Part shown: positions 20,974-30,918 of the stretch, in pieces
Numbering within the stretch: the stretch's first letter is position 1
Layout: the number at the start of each line of letters is the position of its first letter
Source of the DNA: Dysgonomonas sp. Marseille-P4361
GTDB taxonomy: Bacteria; Bacteroidota; Bacteroidia; Bacteroidales; Dysgonomonadaceae
DNA length: 64,000 nt
Reading direction: 5' to 3'
Assembly (NCBI RefSeq): GCF_900343125.1
Contig: NZ_OPYL01000001.1
Coordinates: 310,001-374,000, forward strand
Notes under the pieces: generated by a model
What the model was told of the DNA's origin: nothing
Database searches by the model: none
The model's input: only the letters and a program-made list of their open reading frames with translations
Translations under genes and position numbers: made by a program

Positions 20974-21645
20974 ATGCGTACGCTTCAGGAACTAATTAAC
21001 AAGGAAGAACCCGGATGGCCAATCGTAAAAGAATGGATTAATTTAGCCAAGAACAAAATCGAGGTTTTACCTACTGACGCGCAAAAAGCTGAGAAAGCTC
21101 TTGTCAATACGCAAGTCTCAACACGATCTCTCATGGGAGCTGTCATCTACGAAACAGGCGGATTGCTTATTGACAATGGTTGGATTCGCATATTAGGTGC
21201 CGGCGGAGAAAGAATGACCCGAAGCCTTCCGGACTGGAACTTTGGAAAAACACTTACCAGACAAGGAGAAACTCCCTCTTATCTACTAATTGCAGATGAT
21301 GCCATCGGTGGCTTTTATGCTCTCAATGGAGGATTTCTTGGTGAGGATACCGGAAACATCTATTATTTTGCTCCCGAAAGTTTGAAATGGATGCCTATGA
21401 ATATGGGCTATAGCCAATTCCTTCTTTTCTGCTTCGAAACAAATATGGACGATTTCTATGGAGGACTACGATGGGACAACTGGCAAGAAGATGTGAGAGA
21501 ATTACATCCAGATTATGGCTATAGTTTCTTCCCTTTCCTATGGACTAAAGAAGGTAAGGATATCAATAAAGTATCAAAAAGAATTGTTCCTATTGGAGAA
21601 CTCTACGACTCCACTATGGAAATGAAAATAAATCAGGGTAAATAA
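20974..21645 (+). CDS. DUF2625 family protein
   Basis: A 223-residue soluble protein matching the DUF2625 family: the N-terminus RTLQELINKEEPGWP, the central GGLLIDNGWIRILGAGG and the aromatic YYFAPESLKWMP segment are characteristic. It resembles SMI1/SUKH-like folds in its glycine and aromatic pattern, though that is only an impression. No function is known. It leads a plus-strand operon with a nucleobase permease (20-base gap), xpt, an unknown gene and rsmE. Confidence 0.75.
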   Translation: MRTLQELINKEEPGWPIVKEWINLAKNKIEVLPTDAQKAEKALVNTQVSTRSLMGAVIYETGGLLIDNGWIRILGAGGERMTRSLPDWNFGKTLTRQGETPSYLLIADDAIGGFYALNGGFLGEDTGNIYYFAPESLKWMPMNMGYSQFLLFCFETNMDDFYGGLRWDNWQEDVRELHPDYGYSFFPFLWTKEGKDINKVSKRIVPIGELYDSTMEMKINQGK

Positions 21646-21665
21646 TCTTTTAATTTTTTAAATGT

Positions 21666-23060
21666 ATGCAGCTAACAGAAAAGGAAGCAGATGAAATAAT
21701 CCAACCAATCCAAAAAACCGATCTTATTTATCAGATAGAAGATAGACCTCCTTTTCGAGAATCTATGTTTGCTGCCCTACAGCATCTATTGGCAATCTTT
21801 GTTGCTATCATCACACCTCCATTGATTATAGCTAAGGCACTTAATTTCACACCGGAGACCACAACGTTCCTTGTTTCCATGTCGCTTTTAGCATCTGGTA
21901 TCTCCACGTTTATCCAATGTAGACGTTTTGGTCCGGTTGGTTGTGGACTATTATGTATCCAAGGAACTAGTTTTTCGTTCATCGGAGCTCTAACAGCTAG
22001 TTTTGTAGGCAGAGAAAACATGACCGAAGCGGCTATTCTGGCTGCTATCTTCGGTGTATGTATTGCTGCTGCTCCTGTTGAAGTGATCGTAAGCCGTTTA
22101 TTAAAATATACGAAGAAAATTATTACTCCTCTTGTATCAGGTATTGTGGTTACAATGATCGGACTTTCGTTGATTAAAGTAGCAATTATCTCTTGTGGTG
22201 GTGGTTTTGGAGCTATGGCAATCGATCCGGAAGTAGATGCTGCCAGAAGTTTCGGCAGTATGCAAAATCTTGGATTAGCTGCTTTGGTTCTTGTATCAAT
22301 AATTGTTCTTAACAGCATCAGAAATAAATATATCCGCATGAGCTCTATCATCATCGGGCTTGTAATCGGGTATGTTGCAGCATTTTTTATGGGATGGATA
22401 GATTTCTCAAATATGGGAGAAGTTGGAACATTCACGATCCCTCAGCCATTCAAATATGGACTAGACTTCGACCTTTCAGCATTCCTTGCTGTTGCTCTTA
22501 TCTATTTCATCACTTCTATTGAGGCGTATGGTGATATTACAGCCAACTCCATGATTGGAGGAGAACCTATTTCAGGTCCTAAATTTATGAAACGTGCACA
22601 AGGAGGAATTATGGCGGATGGGATCAACTCTGCTATTGCCGGAATATTCAACTCTTTCCCGAACTCAATATTCGCTCAGAATAATGGTATTATCCAATTG
22701 ACAGGTGTTGCAAGCCGCTATGTTGGTTATTATATTGCAGCATTCCTTGTAATACTTAGTGCTTTCCCTTTTGTGGGAGGCGTATTCTCTATCATGCCTG
22801 AGCCTGTTCTTGGTGGTGCTACTTTATTGATGTTTGGTACAGTTGCTGCTTCGGGTGTACGCATTATTGCTTCTCAAAATATTGACAGAAAAGCTGTACT
22901 TGTATTAGCAGTAAGTTTTGCTTGTGGATTAGGAGTAGAACTTGTTCCTAATATTTTGACTCAAATGCCTGATACTATTAATAGAATTTTCTCTTCGGGG
23001 ATCGCAACCGGTGGTGTTGTAGCTATAATTGCTAATGTGGTTATCCGAATTAAAGAATAA
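21666..23060 (+). CDS. nucleobase:cation symporter 2 family permease (xanthine/uric acid type)
   Basis: A 464-residue inner-membrane transporter with about 12-14 hydrophobic segments starting near residue 35. The nucleobase-transporter signature is present as [11 protein letters not shown] (Q-N-x-G-x4-T form). The glutamine/asparagine form and placement 11 bases before xanthine phosphoribosyltransferase point to xanthine or a related oxidised purine as substrate. Uptake followed by Xpt salvage is the obvious joint role. Confidence 0.88.
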   Translation: MQLTEKEADEIIQPIQKTDLIYQIEDRPPFRESMFAALQHLLAIFVAIITPPLIIAKALNFTPETTTFLVSMSLLASGISTFIQCRRFGPVGCGLLCIQGTSFSFIGALTASFVGRENMTEAAILAAIFGVCIAAAPVEVIVSRLLKYTKKIITPLVSGIVVTMIGLSLIKVAIISCGGGFGAMAIDPEVDAARSFGSMQNLGLAALVLVSIIVLNSIRNKYIRMSSIIIGLVIGYVAAFFMGWIDFSNMGEVGTFTIPQPFKYGLDFDLSAFLAVALIYFITSIEAYGDITANSMIGGEPISGPKFMKRAQGGIMADGINSAIAGIFNSFPNSIFAQNNGIIQLTGVASRYVGYYIAAFLVILSAFPFVGGVFSIMPEPVLGGATLLMFGTVAASGVRIIASQNIDRKAVLVLAVSFACGLGVELVPNILTQMPDTINRIFSSGIATGGVVAIIANVVIRIKE

Positions 23061-23071
23061 ATAAGATTGTT

Positions 23072-23641
23072 ATGAAATTACTTAAAGACCGAATCTTAAA
23101 AGATGGAAGAAGCTTCGAAGGAGGAATCCTCAAGGTAGATAGCTTTATTAATCATCAGATGGACCCTATCTTGATGAAATCGATAGGCGTAGAATTTGTT
23201 CGTCGCTTTGGGAATTTACCTATCAACAAAATTGTGACAATAGAAGCTAGTGGGATAGCTCCAGCCATTATGTTAGGTTATTTACTCGAACTGCCAGTTG
23301 TATTTATCAAAAAAGCTGTGCCAAAAACAATGGCTAATATGTTATTTACTACTGTCTATTCTTTCACCAAAGATAAAGAATATACAGTGTCCGTAAGCGG
23401 CGATTTCCTTACACCTAATGATAAGGTTGTCTTCATCGACGACTTCTTGGCTAATGGGAATGCTGCTGTAGGAGTAAACCAATTAATCAAACAGTCGGGC
23501 GCTGAGCTTTACGGCATGGGCTTCATCATCGAGAAAAGCTTTCAGGACGGAGGTCGCAGGTTAAGAGATCTCGGTATAAGAGTAGAGTCTTTAGCCAGAA
23601 TAAAAGAACTAGGCGACAACAAAATAATATTCGAAGAATAA
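23072..23641 (+). CDS. xpt: xanthine phosphoribosyltransferase
   Basis: Converts xanthine and PRPP to XMP in purine salvage. The 189-residue length matches Gram-positive-type Xpt. The N-terminus [12 protein letters not shown] and the SFINHQMDP segment are typical. The PRPP-binding loop is [12 protein letters not shown], and EASGIAPA forms the pyrophosphate-loop region. It follows the permease by 11 bases. Confidence 0.94.
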   Translation: MKLLKDRILKDGRSFEGGILKVDSFINHQMDPILMKSIGVEFVRRFGNLPINKIVTIEASGIAPAIMLGYLLELPVVFIKKAVPKTMANMLFTTVYSFTKDKEYTVSVSGDFLTPNDKVVFIDDFLANGNAAVGVNQLIKQSGAELYGMGFIIEKSFQDGGRRLRDLGIRVESLARIKELGDNKIIFEE

Positions 23642-23662
23642 CAAACCTTACACCTGATCAAT

Positions 23663-24751
23663 ATGCAAGACTTACATAGTGCTACAGACAACTTTGTTGC
23701 TGTTATATCTGACCCTGTGTCTTCTAACGAAGAAGTAAACGCAGCCTTACAACCTTGCTTTGCTTTGTTGGCAAATAGTAGCGAAGCGGACATTAACGCC
23801 TTTATGAAAAGACTAATGTCTTTGTATAATCTTCCGGATATAGAACGTGGTACTATTGCCTTGACAGTTTGTGGTTATTTAGTAGAAAATGGATTCCCGA
23901 GTAAAGCTGCATTTGATAAATTCATTGATATATATGAGGAAAGACTAGATAAAGCAGCTCCTTTCTTTCAGGCTTTGACTTATCATATAAACAAGATTAA
24001 GGTTGAGGGAGAAGACCGTGATCAGGAAATAAATCGCATCTACTCTGAGCTGATCAACGATCAGGAATTGGTTGATAGCGAAATGTACACTGCTATCATA
24101 TCCCTTGATAAGTTTTATACTTGCGGTATTTCTCTGTTTTCTATCAACAGAGAGAATTTTGAAACAGCGAAAAGCAGACTAGCAGAAAAAGTTACTCAGG
24201 TTAGTTTTTTCAGTCAAGGCTGCTATTGGATAAGCAAGCTCTTTACTGTCCTTTTCGATGAGCCTGTCACTATTATCGACATCGATCAAATGATCGGTTT
24301 TGAAGGTAGGATTAATGGAGTGGTAGATAATTACCAACTTCAGCACCTATTGATGGGTATTCCAATTCTCAACGGAGGGGAATCTGCTATCAGTGCAGAG
24401 AATCTTGCTATAGCAAACGGAACCGGCCCTCAGACTTCGGATAACAGTATAGAAAGCAAATGGAATTTGTATTCAATTCATCTTTGTACCCAGCCGGATT
24501 GGAAGTCATTGATCAATAACAAAGAAAACCCTGCTCAATCGATAGCATTTAAAGATAGCTGGATATGGTCAGAAGGAGCTCCTGAAGATATTCCTGCTTA
24601 TCGCAATCGTCGCATCATTTTACTCGGATCGCCTGCTTATTCACGTAGCAGTCGGGCACAGCGGACATTCAAAAATTTGAAGGCAAGTATTGAGATAGAC
24701 AAGGTGCTGACAGAGGAAGAGATAGGACAATGGTTAAATCCAAGCTTTTGA
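23663..24751 (+). CDS. hypothetical protein in purine-salvage/rsmE operon
   Basis: I do not recognise this 362-residue protein. It has no signal peptide or membrane segment. The first half is rich in predicted helix (residues 1-190). The C-terminal half contains a run of glycine/serine-rich turns and a basic segment near LLGSPAYSRSSRAQRTFKN. It lies 21 bases after xpt and 18 before rsmE, so it belongs to the operon; a cytoplasmic role is likely. I offer no function. Confidence 0.7.
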   Translation: MQDLHSATDNFVAVISDPVSSNEEVNAALQPCFALLANSSEADINAFMKRLMSLYNLPDIERGTIALTVCGYLVENGFPSKAAFDKFIDIYEERLDKAAPFFQALTYHINKIKVEGEDRDQEINRIYSELINDQELVDSEMYTAIISLDKFYTCGISLFSINRENFETAKSRLAEKVTQVSFFSQGCYWISKLFTVLFDEPVTIIDIDQMIGFEGRINGVVDNYQLQHLLMGIPILNGGESAISAENLAIANGTGPQTSDNSIESKWNLYSIHLCTQPDWKSLINNKENPAQSIAFKDSWIWSEGAPEDIPAYRNRRIILLGSPAYSRSSRAQRTFKNLKASIEIDKVLTEEEIGQWLNPSF

Positions 24752-24769
24752 TAAGAAATATTTACACAA

Positions 24770-25474
24770 ATGGAAAAGACTATTTTTTTCGCTCCCGATA
24801 TTTTAAGTAACCCCGAACTCCCTTTCGAGGAAGGACAGCACTGCGTTAAGGTATTAAGAAAAAAAGAAGGTGACGAAATTCTCATTACCGATGGGAAGGG
24901 TTTTTTCTATGATGCAACCATCGTACAAGCGCATCCAAAGCATTGTATCGTAAATATTACAAATACTGTAGAGCCACCGAAAGGCTGGAATTTTAAGCTG
25001 CAAATAGCTTTTGCCCCGACTAAGAATATAGATCGGATTGAATGGTTTGCAGAAAAAACGACAGAGATCGGAATTGATCGCCTCTCTCCTATCCTTTGCC
25101 AACATTCGGAAAGAAAGGAGATAAAAAGTCAGCGCATCGAAAAAATATTAGTTTCGGCAATGAAACAATCTCAAAAAGCATTGCTTCCTATACTAGACGA
25201 GATGCAATCTTTCTCTGAGTTTATCAAGAAAGACTTTGACGGACAAAAATACATAGCACATTGCTACCCTCAAGAGAAATCTTTACTTAAAGATATTTAC
25301 AAAAAAGAGGAAAATGCTCTTATTCTAATAGGACCGGAAGGTGATTTTTCGGAGAAAGAAGTAGAAGAGGCTCTTAAGCATGGATTTAAAGCTATTTCTT
25401 TAGGGGAAAGCCGCCTAAGAACAGAGACGGCTGCACTTGTGGCATGCCATACGGTGCATGTACTCAACCAATAA
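24770..25474 (+). CDS. rsmE: 16S rRNA (uracil-1498-N3)-methyltransferase
   Basis: Methylates U1498 of 16S rRNA using SAM. The 234-residue protein has an N-terminal PUA-like domain (including LPFEEGQHCVKVLRKKEGD) and a C-terminal SPOUT knot. The knot motifs are LIGPEGDFSEKE and LGESRLRTETAA. Length is normal. It is the last gene of the operon and converges with the FocA-type gene seven bases away. Confidence 0.94.
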   Translation: MEKTIFFAPDILSNPELPFEEGQHCVKVLRKKEGDEILITDGKGFFYDATIVQAHPKHCIVNITNTVEPPKGWNFKLQIAFAPTKNIDRIEWFAEKTTEIGIDRLSPILCQHSERKEIKSQRIEKILVSAMKQSQKALLPILDEMQSFSEFIKKDFDGQKYIAHCYPQEKSLLKDIYKKEENALILIGPEGDFSEKEVEEALKHGFKAISLGESRLRTETAALVACHTVHVLNQ

Positions 25475-25481
25475 ACGGCTT

Positions 25482-26273
25482 TTAAGCTTTAGTCTCTCTC
25501 AGATAGACGTACCAATAGGCGCAACCAACAAAAACTGCTCCTCCTATAATATTCCCTATTGTAGCCGGAATCAGGTTATTAACGATAAATTCACTCCAAA
25601 GGATATCCGCGCCTGAATAGATCGCCGCAGGAATAAAGAACATATTAGCAATAGAGTGTTCATATCCTAATGTAACAAATAGCATTACAGGAACCCATAT
25701 TCCAATACATTTACTGATCACATCTTTGCCTGCATATCCCATCCATGTACCAAGACATACCAACCAGTTGGCTCCGATACCTTTGATAAGCACCTTGTAA
25801 AAATCTTGATTCACTTTCAGTTCGCTATAATTGTGAAGGTATGATAACCAAGGCTCACTTGTAATCAAACCAGTCTGATAAGCCATTACATAAGCAATAA
25901 ACTGAGTGCCTATAAAATTGAAGAAATAAGAAATTACTAATATTTTGATAACAGTCCACAAGTTGATCTTCTTCTGCAACCAAGGAAGAACCATGCCTGT
26001 GCAATCGCTTGTAAACAAATCTGCTCCGGCTACCGATACCATAATCAGACCGACGGGGAACAATGCTCCTGCTACAAACTTAATCAGTCCGGGATTACCC
26101 TCTCCCATTGTGGGAATTCCTCCTGCGACAATAACGGAAAGCAGACCTCCAAGGGCAATAAATGTTCCTCCAAGAAAAGCAAGGATAATAAATTTTGAGA
26201 ATGGAGTTTGACTCTTTTCTATTCCTGACTGGCAAAATACATGGGCTATTTCCCTTGGATGATTATAGTTCAT
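25482..26273 (-). CDS. formate/nitrite transporter family channel
   Basis: FocA/NirC-type pentameric inner-membrane channel of 263 residues, with six hydrophobic segments. Family motifs include GADLFTSDC and the C-terminal NLIPATIGNIIGGA. I chose the ATG at 26273 because the longer frame would begin at a TTG lying inside the TATATTTG promoter element. Formate is a plausible substrate in a fermentative Bacteroidales, but nitrite cannot be excluded. Confidence 0.88.
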   Translation of the reverse strand: MNYNHPREIAHVFCQSGIEKSQTPFSKFIILAFLGGTFIALGGLLSVIVAGGIPTMGEGNPGLIKFVAGALFPVGLIMVSVAGADLFTSDCTGMVLPWLQKKINLWTVIKILVISYFFNFIGTQFIAYVMAYQTGLITSEPWLSYLHNYSELKVNQDFYKVLIKGIGANWLVCLGTWMGYAGKDVISKCIGIWVPVMLFVTLGYEHSIANMFFIPAAIYSGADILWSEFIVNNLIPATIGNIIGGAVFVGCAYWYVYLRETKA

Positions 26274-26291
26274 ACTTGCTAAATTTGGCTG

Positions 26292-26299
26292 CAAATATA
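26292..26299 (-). promoter_or_regulatory. -7 promoter element of the FocA-type gene
   Basis: Minus-strand TATATTTG, with CTTG about 21 bases upstream; it sits 18 bases before the ATG at 26273 and decides that start. Confidence 0.55.
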
Positions 26300-26334
26300 A
26301 CCAATTTATAGTACATACGACAAGCTTGTATTTA

Positions 26335-27180
26335 TCAGAACTTATAGTCTTCCAGTTTCTTTACAATTTTAACTGCTTCAACAGCTTCTCTTACATCATG
26401 CACACGAAGAATATTTGCCCCATTCTCAATAGCAAAAGTATTAAGGACAGTTGTTCCGTTCAAACTTTCGGCAGGAGTAGTTCCAAGTAGATTGGCAATC
26501 ATCCTCTTGCGGGAAACACCTACGAGTAGAGGCATATCGAAGATTGAAAATCCTCTTAAAGAAGCCATCAGTTCGTAGTTCTGATCTAAAGTTTTACTAA
26601 AACCAAAACCCGGATCGAGAATAATATCATTCACTCCTAAAAGACGTAATTCTGCTATTTTCTGCGAGAAATAATAAAATATATCTTGAATAAGATTGTC
26701 ATAATCAGTAAGGTCTTTCATAGTCTGAGGAGTGCCCCGCATATGCATTAGGATATAAGGAACGTTCAGTTCGGCTACCGTTTTAAACATATCCTTATCC
26801 AACTCTCCTCCCGAAATATCATTGATAATAGCCACGCCATGTTCTTCTACACAAAAACGGACTACCCTGCTGTAAAACGTATCGATAGATAAAATAGCAT
26901 CGGGGAATTCTCTGTTGATAATGGGTAGGGCAAATTTCAGTCGTTCTATCTCTTCATCAGCAGTAAGAAGTGTGGATGTAGGACGAGTCGATTGTGCGCC
27001 TATATCAATTATCGTTCCTCCTTGATTTAAGATTTCACGTACGCGTGTAATTATATCTTCTTCAGTTTCCTTTCTGCTCCCCGAATAGAAAGAATCGGGA
27101 GTAACATTCAATATCCCCATCACAAGGGGATAGGATAAATCCAGAAGTTGACCTTTTATGTTGATTGTTTTACGAGTCAT
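26335..27180 (-). CDS. folP: dihydropteroate synthase
   Basis: Joins p-aminobenzoate to the pterin diphosphate in folate synthesis. The 281-residue TIM barrel has MGILNVTPDSF near the start, the DIGAQSTRP loop, DPGFGFSKT and the C-terminal VGVSRKRM motif. All expected substrate-binding residues are visible. It is the last gene of a five-gene minus-strand operon (yicC-like, gmk, nadD, M24 peptidase, folP), two bases after the peptidase. Confidence 0.95.
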   Translation of the reverse strand: MTRKTINIKGQLLDLSYPLVMGILNVTPDSFYSGSRKETEEDIITRVREILNQGGTIIDIGAQSTRPTSTLLTADEEIERLKFALPIINREFPDAILSIDTFYSRVVRFCVEEHGVAIINDISGGELDKDMFKTVAELNVPYILMHMRGTPQTMKDLTDYDNLIQDIFYYFSQKIAELRLLGVNDIILDPGFGFSKTLDQNYELMASLRGFSIFDMPLLVGVSRKRMIANLLGTTPAESLNGTTVLNTFAIENGANILRVHDVREAVEAVKIVKKLEDYKF

Positions 27181-27182
27181 GA

Positions 27183-28358
27183 CTATAGCTCTATAATATT
27201 CTCTTCCAGAATAGTCAATTTCTCAATTCCTTCTTGAGTTATTACATAAGTATTTTCGATACCTACAGCACCTACCTCAGGAATTACAAACTTCGGTTCG
27301 AGGGCAAAGACTACATTCGGTTCTAATATCTCTTTCGAGCGGGGAGTAAGCACCGGAGGCTCGTTTATCTCCAATCCAAGACCATGCCCGACAAATTTAG
27401 CCTGCTGTTTTGTTCCCATAAAGTAGGCTTCCAACTTATGGGCTTTTACTATTTCCATCGAAAGGTTATATAAATCAGCACAGCCAACGCCGGGTTTAGC
27501 CATGTCCATCACCCGATTATGAATTTCGATAGATACCTGATGTGCGTCGTATGCAATATCCAGCGTTTTACCCACCGAGAATACACGTGTCATATCGGTC
27601 ATCCATGGAGAGTAATTACCTGCCATATCGACCATAATTGTTTGCCCGTTCAATATCTTCTGTCCCGAAGCACCTAAAGGCAAGATAGGGTTCACCCCTG
27701 CTCCGCCAAGAGCAAAGTCGAATGGAGATGGAGTTTCTGCGTTCTCTCCTGCAAGCAGACTTCCCATATAGATATCCATATTCTCTCCATAGCTACGGAA
27801 AATTCCCAGAGAACCATGCAAACGCATCACTCTTTCTATCTCCACTTGCAATTCTATATCTGTCATCCCATGACGATACACAGATGGGATAAGCTTATAA
27901 ACAGCTTCATGCTTACGGGCACAAGCTTTTACTTGCTCTAGTTCGAAGTCAGTTTTTACGCTTCTTATCTTACGAAGAAGAATAGAAGCGTTAGCAGCTT
28001 CTGACAAACCGAATGTTTTCAGCAGGCGGTTACACTCGCTAAAAGGAATTACATTTGTCTCCAACAACAGACTTTCGGGTTTACTGACAGCCATCTTTGC
28101 CAATTCTTCGACAATCTGTTCCGGTTTGCGAATATATATTGTATTATCAAAAGATACTCCTTCAGGACGTTTGACGAAATGGATAGGCTTACCTTCTGAC
28201 GGTAAGTAAAAATAACCATTGTAAACCATTCCTGTCATATAGAAAACGTTAACCGATGTAGAAAGCACACATGCTTCTACATTCATAGCTTTCATTGCCG
28301 CTTGTAATCGCTGACGACGTATTTCTAAGTCCTTTGTAAGTTCTTCCTGATAATTCAT
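27183..28358 (-). CDS. M24 family metallopeptidase (Xaa-Pro aminopeptidase/prolidase-like)
   Basis: A 391-residue cytoplasmic protein with an N-terminal creatinase-like domain (about 1-150) and a C-terminal pita-bread catalytic domain. Candidate metal ligands are MVDMAG and TDMTRVF (aspartates), VGHGLG (histidine), LEPKF and GIENTY (glutamates). It probably releases amino acids from proline peptides; the exact specificity cannot be read. It lies between nadD (16 bases upstream) and folP. Confidence 0.86.
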   Translation of the reverse strand: MNYQEELTKDLEIRRQRLQAAMKAMNVEACVLSTSVNVFYMTGMVYNGYFYLPSEGKPIHFVKRPEGVSFDNTIYIRKPEQIVEELAKMAVSKPESLLLETNVIPFSECNRLLKTFGLSEAANASILLRKIRSVKTDFELEQVKACARKHEAVYKLIPSVYRHGMTDIELQVEIERVMRLHGSLGIFRSYGENMDIYMGSLLAGENAETPSPFDFALGGAGVNPILPLGASGQKILNGQTIMVDMAGNYSPWMTDMTRVFSVGKTLDIAYDAHQVSIEIHNRVMDMAKPGVGCADLYNLSMEIVKAHKLEAYFMGTKQQAKFVGHGLGLEINEPPVLTPRSKEILEPNVVFALEPKFVIPEVGAVGIENTYVITQEGIEKLTILEENIIEL

Positions 28359-28374
28359 CTTATTTCCCTTTATT

Positions 28375-28950
28375 TTATATGTACAGTTTTTTCTCTTTTA
28401 TATATTCAAATATTCCCTCTGGCAAGAAAGCTCTCATATCCTTTCCCTCTGCAATGCCCTCCCTGATAAAAGTAGAAGAGACTTCCACAATGGGAGAGTC
28501 CAAAGCCTCCACCATCTGTTTCATTTTTTTAGGAATAGTAATACGTTCACCCAGACGAGGATATACTTTTATTTTGTAATTCTCCAGTATTTTATCATAC
28601 GATCTCCAACTGTCAAAATCAGTCCAGTTATCCGCTCCAATAATAAGGGAGAATTCATGTTCCGGAAATTTTTCTTCCAGAGCTGCCAATGTATTTATAG
28701 TATATGAAGGCTTAGGCAAAGAAAACTCAAAATCGCTGGCTTTGAGCTTTGAATACTTCTTCAGTGCAAGCTCCACCATATGTAGACGATTTTGTTCATC
28801 CAACAATTCATCCGCTGATTTTAAGGGATTGTGCGGACTAACAAGAAACCAAACCTCATCTATCTCAGTATACTCAACAATATAATTGGCAAGCATCAGA
28901 TGTCCCACATGAATGGGATTGAAAGAGCCGGAAAATATCCCTATATTCAT
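28375..28950 (-). CDS. nadD: nicotinate-nucleotide adenylyltransferase
   Basis: Adenylates nicotinate mononucleotide in NAD synthesis. The 191-residue nucleotidyltransferase has the GSFNPIHVGHL motif near the N-terminus and the C-terminal STFIREGI signature. Its ATG overlaps the gmk stop as ATGA, so translation is coupled. A gmk-nadD pair is common in Bacteroidales. Confidence 0.95.
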   Translation of the reverse strand: MNIGIFSGSFNPIHVGHLMLANYIVEYTEIDEVWFLVSPHNPLKSADELLDEQNRLHMVELALKKYSKLKASDFEFSLPKPSYTINTLAALEEKFPEHEFSLIIGADNWTDFDSWRSYDKILENYKIKVYPRLGERITIPKKMKQMVEALDSPIVEVSSTFIREGIAEGKDMRAFLPEGIFEYIKEKKLYI

Positions 28951-29510
28951 TTTGATAAAAAATCTGTTACGGCTTTCAAAGCCTTCGCTTTTGCCTCTTC
29001 AAGATTGTCATTGAGAATCACCACATCGAACTGAGGAGCATAGGCTATTTCTTGTTCTGCTTTCGCAACTCTGGCATCGATAAGCTCCGGAGATTCAGTT
29101 CCTCTTTCTTCCAGTCTGCGACGAAGTTCAGCTACCGAAGGCGGCTCAACGAATATAGATAGAGCTTTATCACCATAGTAACGTTTAATATTGCAACCTC
29201 CTACAACATCGACATCGAATATTACATTCCCTCCATTATCCATGATTCGTTCTACTTCTGCTTTCAGCGTGCCATAGAATTTATCAGCATAGACCTCTTC
29301 ATATTCCAGAAATTCATCGTTTGCTATTTTTTTACGAAACTCTTCGGGAGTATGAAAGTAATACTCCACCCCATGTTGCTCTGTTCCTCGAGGCGGACGA
29401 CTAGTTGCCGATATAGAGAACTGCAAATTCAGATTTTGAGACAATAAATAATTGACTATCGTAGATTTACCAGCTCCTGATGGTGCTGAAAAAATTATTA
29501 ATTTACCCAT
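28947..29510 (-). CDS. gmk: guanylate kinase
   Basis: Phosphorylates GMP to GDP. The 187-residue protein starts with the P-loop FSAPSGAGKST. The GMP-binding region includes TSRPPRGTEQHGVEYYF (17 residues), and the lid/adenine region includes RLEERGTES. Normal length. It lies 16 bases after the yicC-like gene and overlaps nadD by four. Confidence 0.96.
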   Translation of the reverse strand: MGKLIIFSAPSGAGKSTIVNYLLSQNLNLQFSISATSRPPRGTEQHGVEYYFHTPEEFRKKIANDEFLEYEEVYADKFYGTLKAEVERIMDNGGNVIFDVDVVGGCNIKRYYGDKALSIFVEPPSVAELRRRLEERGTESPELIDARVAKAEQEIAYAPQFDVVILNDNLEEAKAKALKAVTDFLSK

Positions 29511-29526
29511 TTTTCTCTCTATTCTC

Positions 29527-30399
29527 CTACATCACGTTCAACACCTGCTCTTTAATTTGCTCCAATTCATCCTTCATTTTCACAACAACTTGTTGCATTT
29601 CGGCATGATTAGATTTGGAACCCATTGTATTCACTTCCCGTCCTATCTCCTGAGAAATGAAGCCTAGCTTCTTCCCTTGTCCAGACCCGGAGTTCATTGT
29701 TTCTAAGAAATATTTCAGGTGATTTGTCAAACGAGATTTTTCTTCGTTTATATCCAATTTCTCGATATAATAAATCATCTCTTGTTCAAAGCGATTCTTA
29801 TCATAATCAAAAGCCTCTATTTTTTGTAAGGCCTCGGTTATTCTTATTTTTATCTTATCAACTCGTTCAGCTTCGAATGGCTCTATTTCCTTCAAAAGAT
29901 CAGCGATATTCTGTATTTTACTTTCAAATAGGTTCTTTAGCATAAGTCCTTCTTGCTTACGGAACTCCTGCAACTGAGTTATTGCTTCTTCAATAATACC
30001 CATCACAGCCTTCCATTCTTCTTCGTCAACTTCTTGCGATTCGTATTTCAGCACATCCGGTAAACGTAACAATGTCTGGAACCAATCTGTAGGAGTATCT
30101 ATTCCTAAGTTTTCGGCAGAATTCTTTATTTGATTGTAATAAGCTTCCAACTGACTCTGATTGATCTGAGTAGCAGTCTCATTTCCTATATTTTCTATGT
30201 AGATAAGGAAATCCACTTTTCCTCGTTCCAATCTCTTGAAAAGCAGGTTACGGATCTCCATTTCATGTTCTTTATAAAGGTTGGGCATACGCACCGATAG
30301 GTCGAGTTGTTTACTATTCAAACTCTTTATTTCAACAGTAATTTTTCTTTTTGCCAACTCTGCTGATGCTTTTCCGAAGCCCGTCATTGATTGTATCAT
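29527..30399 (-). CDS. YicC/YloC family endoribonuclease
   Basis: A 290-residue protein of the YicC family, members of which are RNA endonucleases. The start MIQSMTGFGKA is the family hallmark, and the C-terminal half (DUF1732) contains GKKLGFISQEIGREVNTMGSK-like motifs (visible: GKKLGFISQEIGRE and NTMGSKSN). It is the first gene of the yicC-gmk-nadD-M24-folP operon, with a TATTTTTG promoter element 25-32 bases upstream. Confidence 0.9.
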   Translation of the reverse strand: MIQSMTGFGKASAELAKRKITVEIKSLNSKQLDLSVRMPNLYKEHEMEIRNLLFKRLERGKVDFLIYIENIGNETATQINQSQLEAYYNQIKNSAENLGIDTPTDWFQTLLRLPDVLKYESQEVDEEEWKAVMGIIEEAITQLQEFRKQEGLMLKNLFESKIQNIADLLKEIEPFEAERVDKIKIRITEALQKIEAFDYDKNRFEQEMIYYIEKLDINEEKSRLTNHLKYFLETMNSGSGQGKKLGFISQEIGREVNTMGSKSNHAEMQQVVVKMKDELEQIKEQVLNVM

Positions 30400-30423
30400 G
30401 CTGATATTCTATTTTATTTCTTG

Positions 30424-30431
30424 CAAAAATA
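30424..30431 (-). promoter_or_regulatory. -7 promoter element of the yicC-gmk-nadD operon
   Basis: Minus-strand TATTTTTG, a TAnnTTTG match about 25 bases upstream of the first gene; -33 weak. Confidence 0.45.
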
Positions 30432-30549
30432 CATAATTATTATGCGTTTTAATTAAAAACCCAAAACTTTCGACGATTGCCCTGCGTTAATCATAAGTAA
30501 AAGCTTTATTTTTGTATAGAATCAGACACATAAACTAAATAAGATAACT

Positions 30550-30909
30550 ATGAGTACAACTCTATTCTTACAATATCCCAAATGCGGTACATGCCAAAAA
30601 GCGGCAAAGTGGTTAAAAGAAAACAACGTGAACGTCAATAGTAGAGATATTACAAAAGAAAATCCTACAAAAGAAGAACTAACTGGCTGGATCAAAAAAA
30701 GCGGCTTGCCTATCGCCAAATTCTTCAATACATCAGGGAAAATATACAAAGAAAATAATCTGAAAAAAAAAGTAAAATCAGCCTCTGAGGATGAGCTTTT
30801 AGATATACTGGCTTCGAACGGAATGGTAGTAAAACGTCCATTGATTATTACAGACAATTTCGTCCTTATCGGATTCAAGGAAGAAGAATGGGCTGAGAAA
30901 CTAAAATAG
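30550..30909 (+). CDS. ArsC/Spx family thioredoxin-fold protein
   Basis: A 119-residue protein of the arsenate reductase/Spx/YffB family. The N-terminal active motif is PKCGTCQKA, a CxxC, and the downstream fingerprint is KRPLIITDN near the C-terminus. The CxxC form is more Spx/YffB-like than classical ArsC, but Spx transcriptional function is not assured in Bacteroidota. A TATTTTTG element lies at 30507-30514. It is nine bases before tamB, though a functional link is not obvious. Confidence 0.82.
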   Translation: MSTTLFLQYPKCGTCQKAAKWLKENNVNVNSRDITKENPTKEELTGWIKKSGLPIAKFFNTSGKIYKENNLKKKVKSASEDELLDILASNGMVVKRPLIITDNFVLIGFKEEEWAEKLK

Positions 30910-30918
30910 CTTTCTTAG

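Noticed and set aside
20608-21665. Purine riboswitch upstream of the xanthine permease/xpt operon
   Set aside because: No conserved purine-aptamer junction elements are seen in the leader or in the 20-base gap before the permease.
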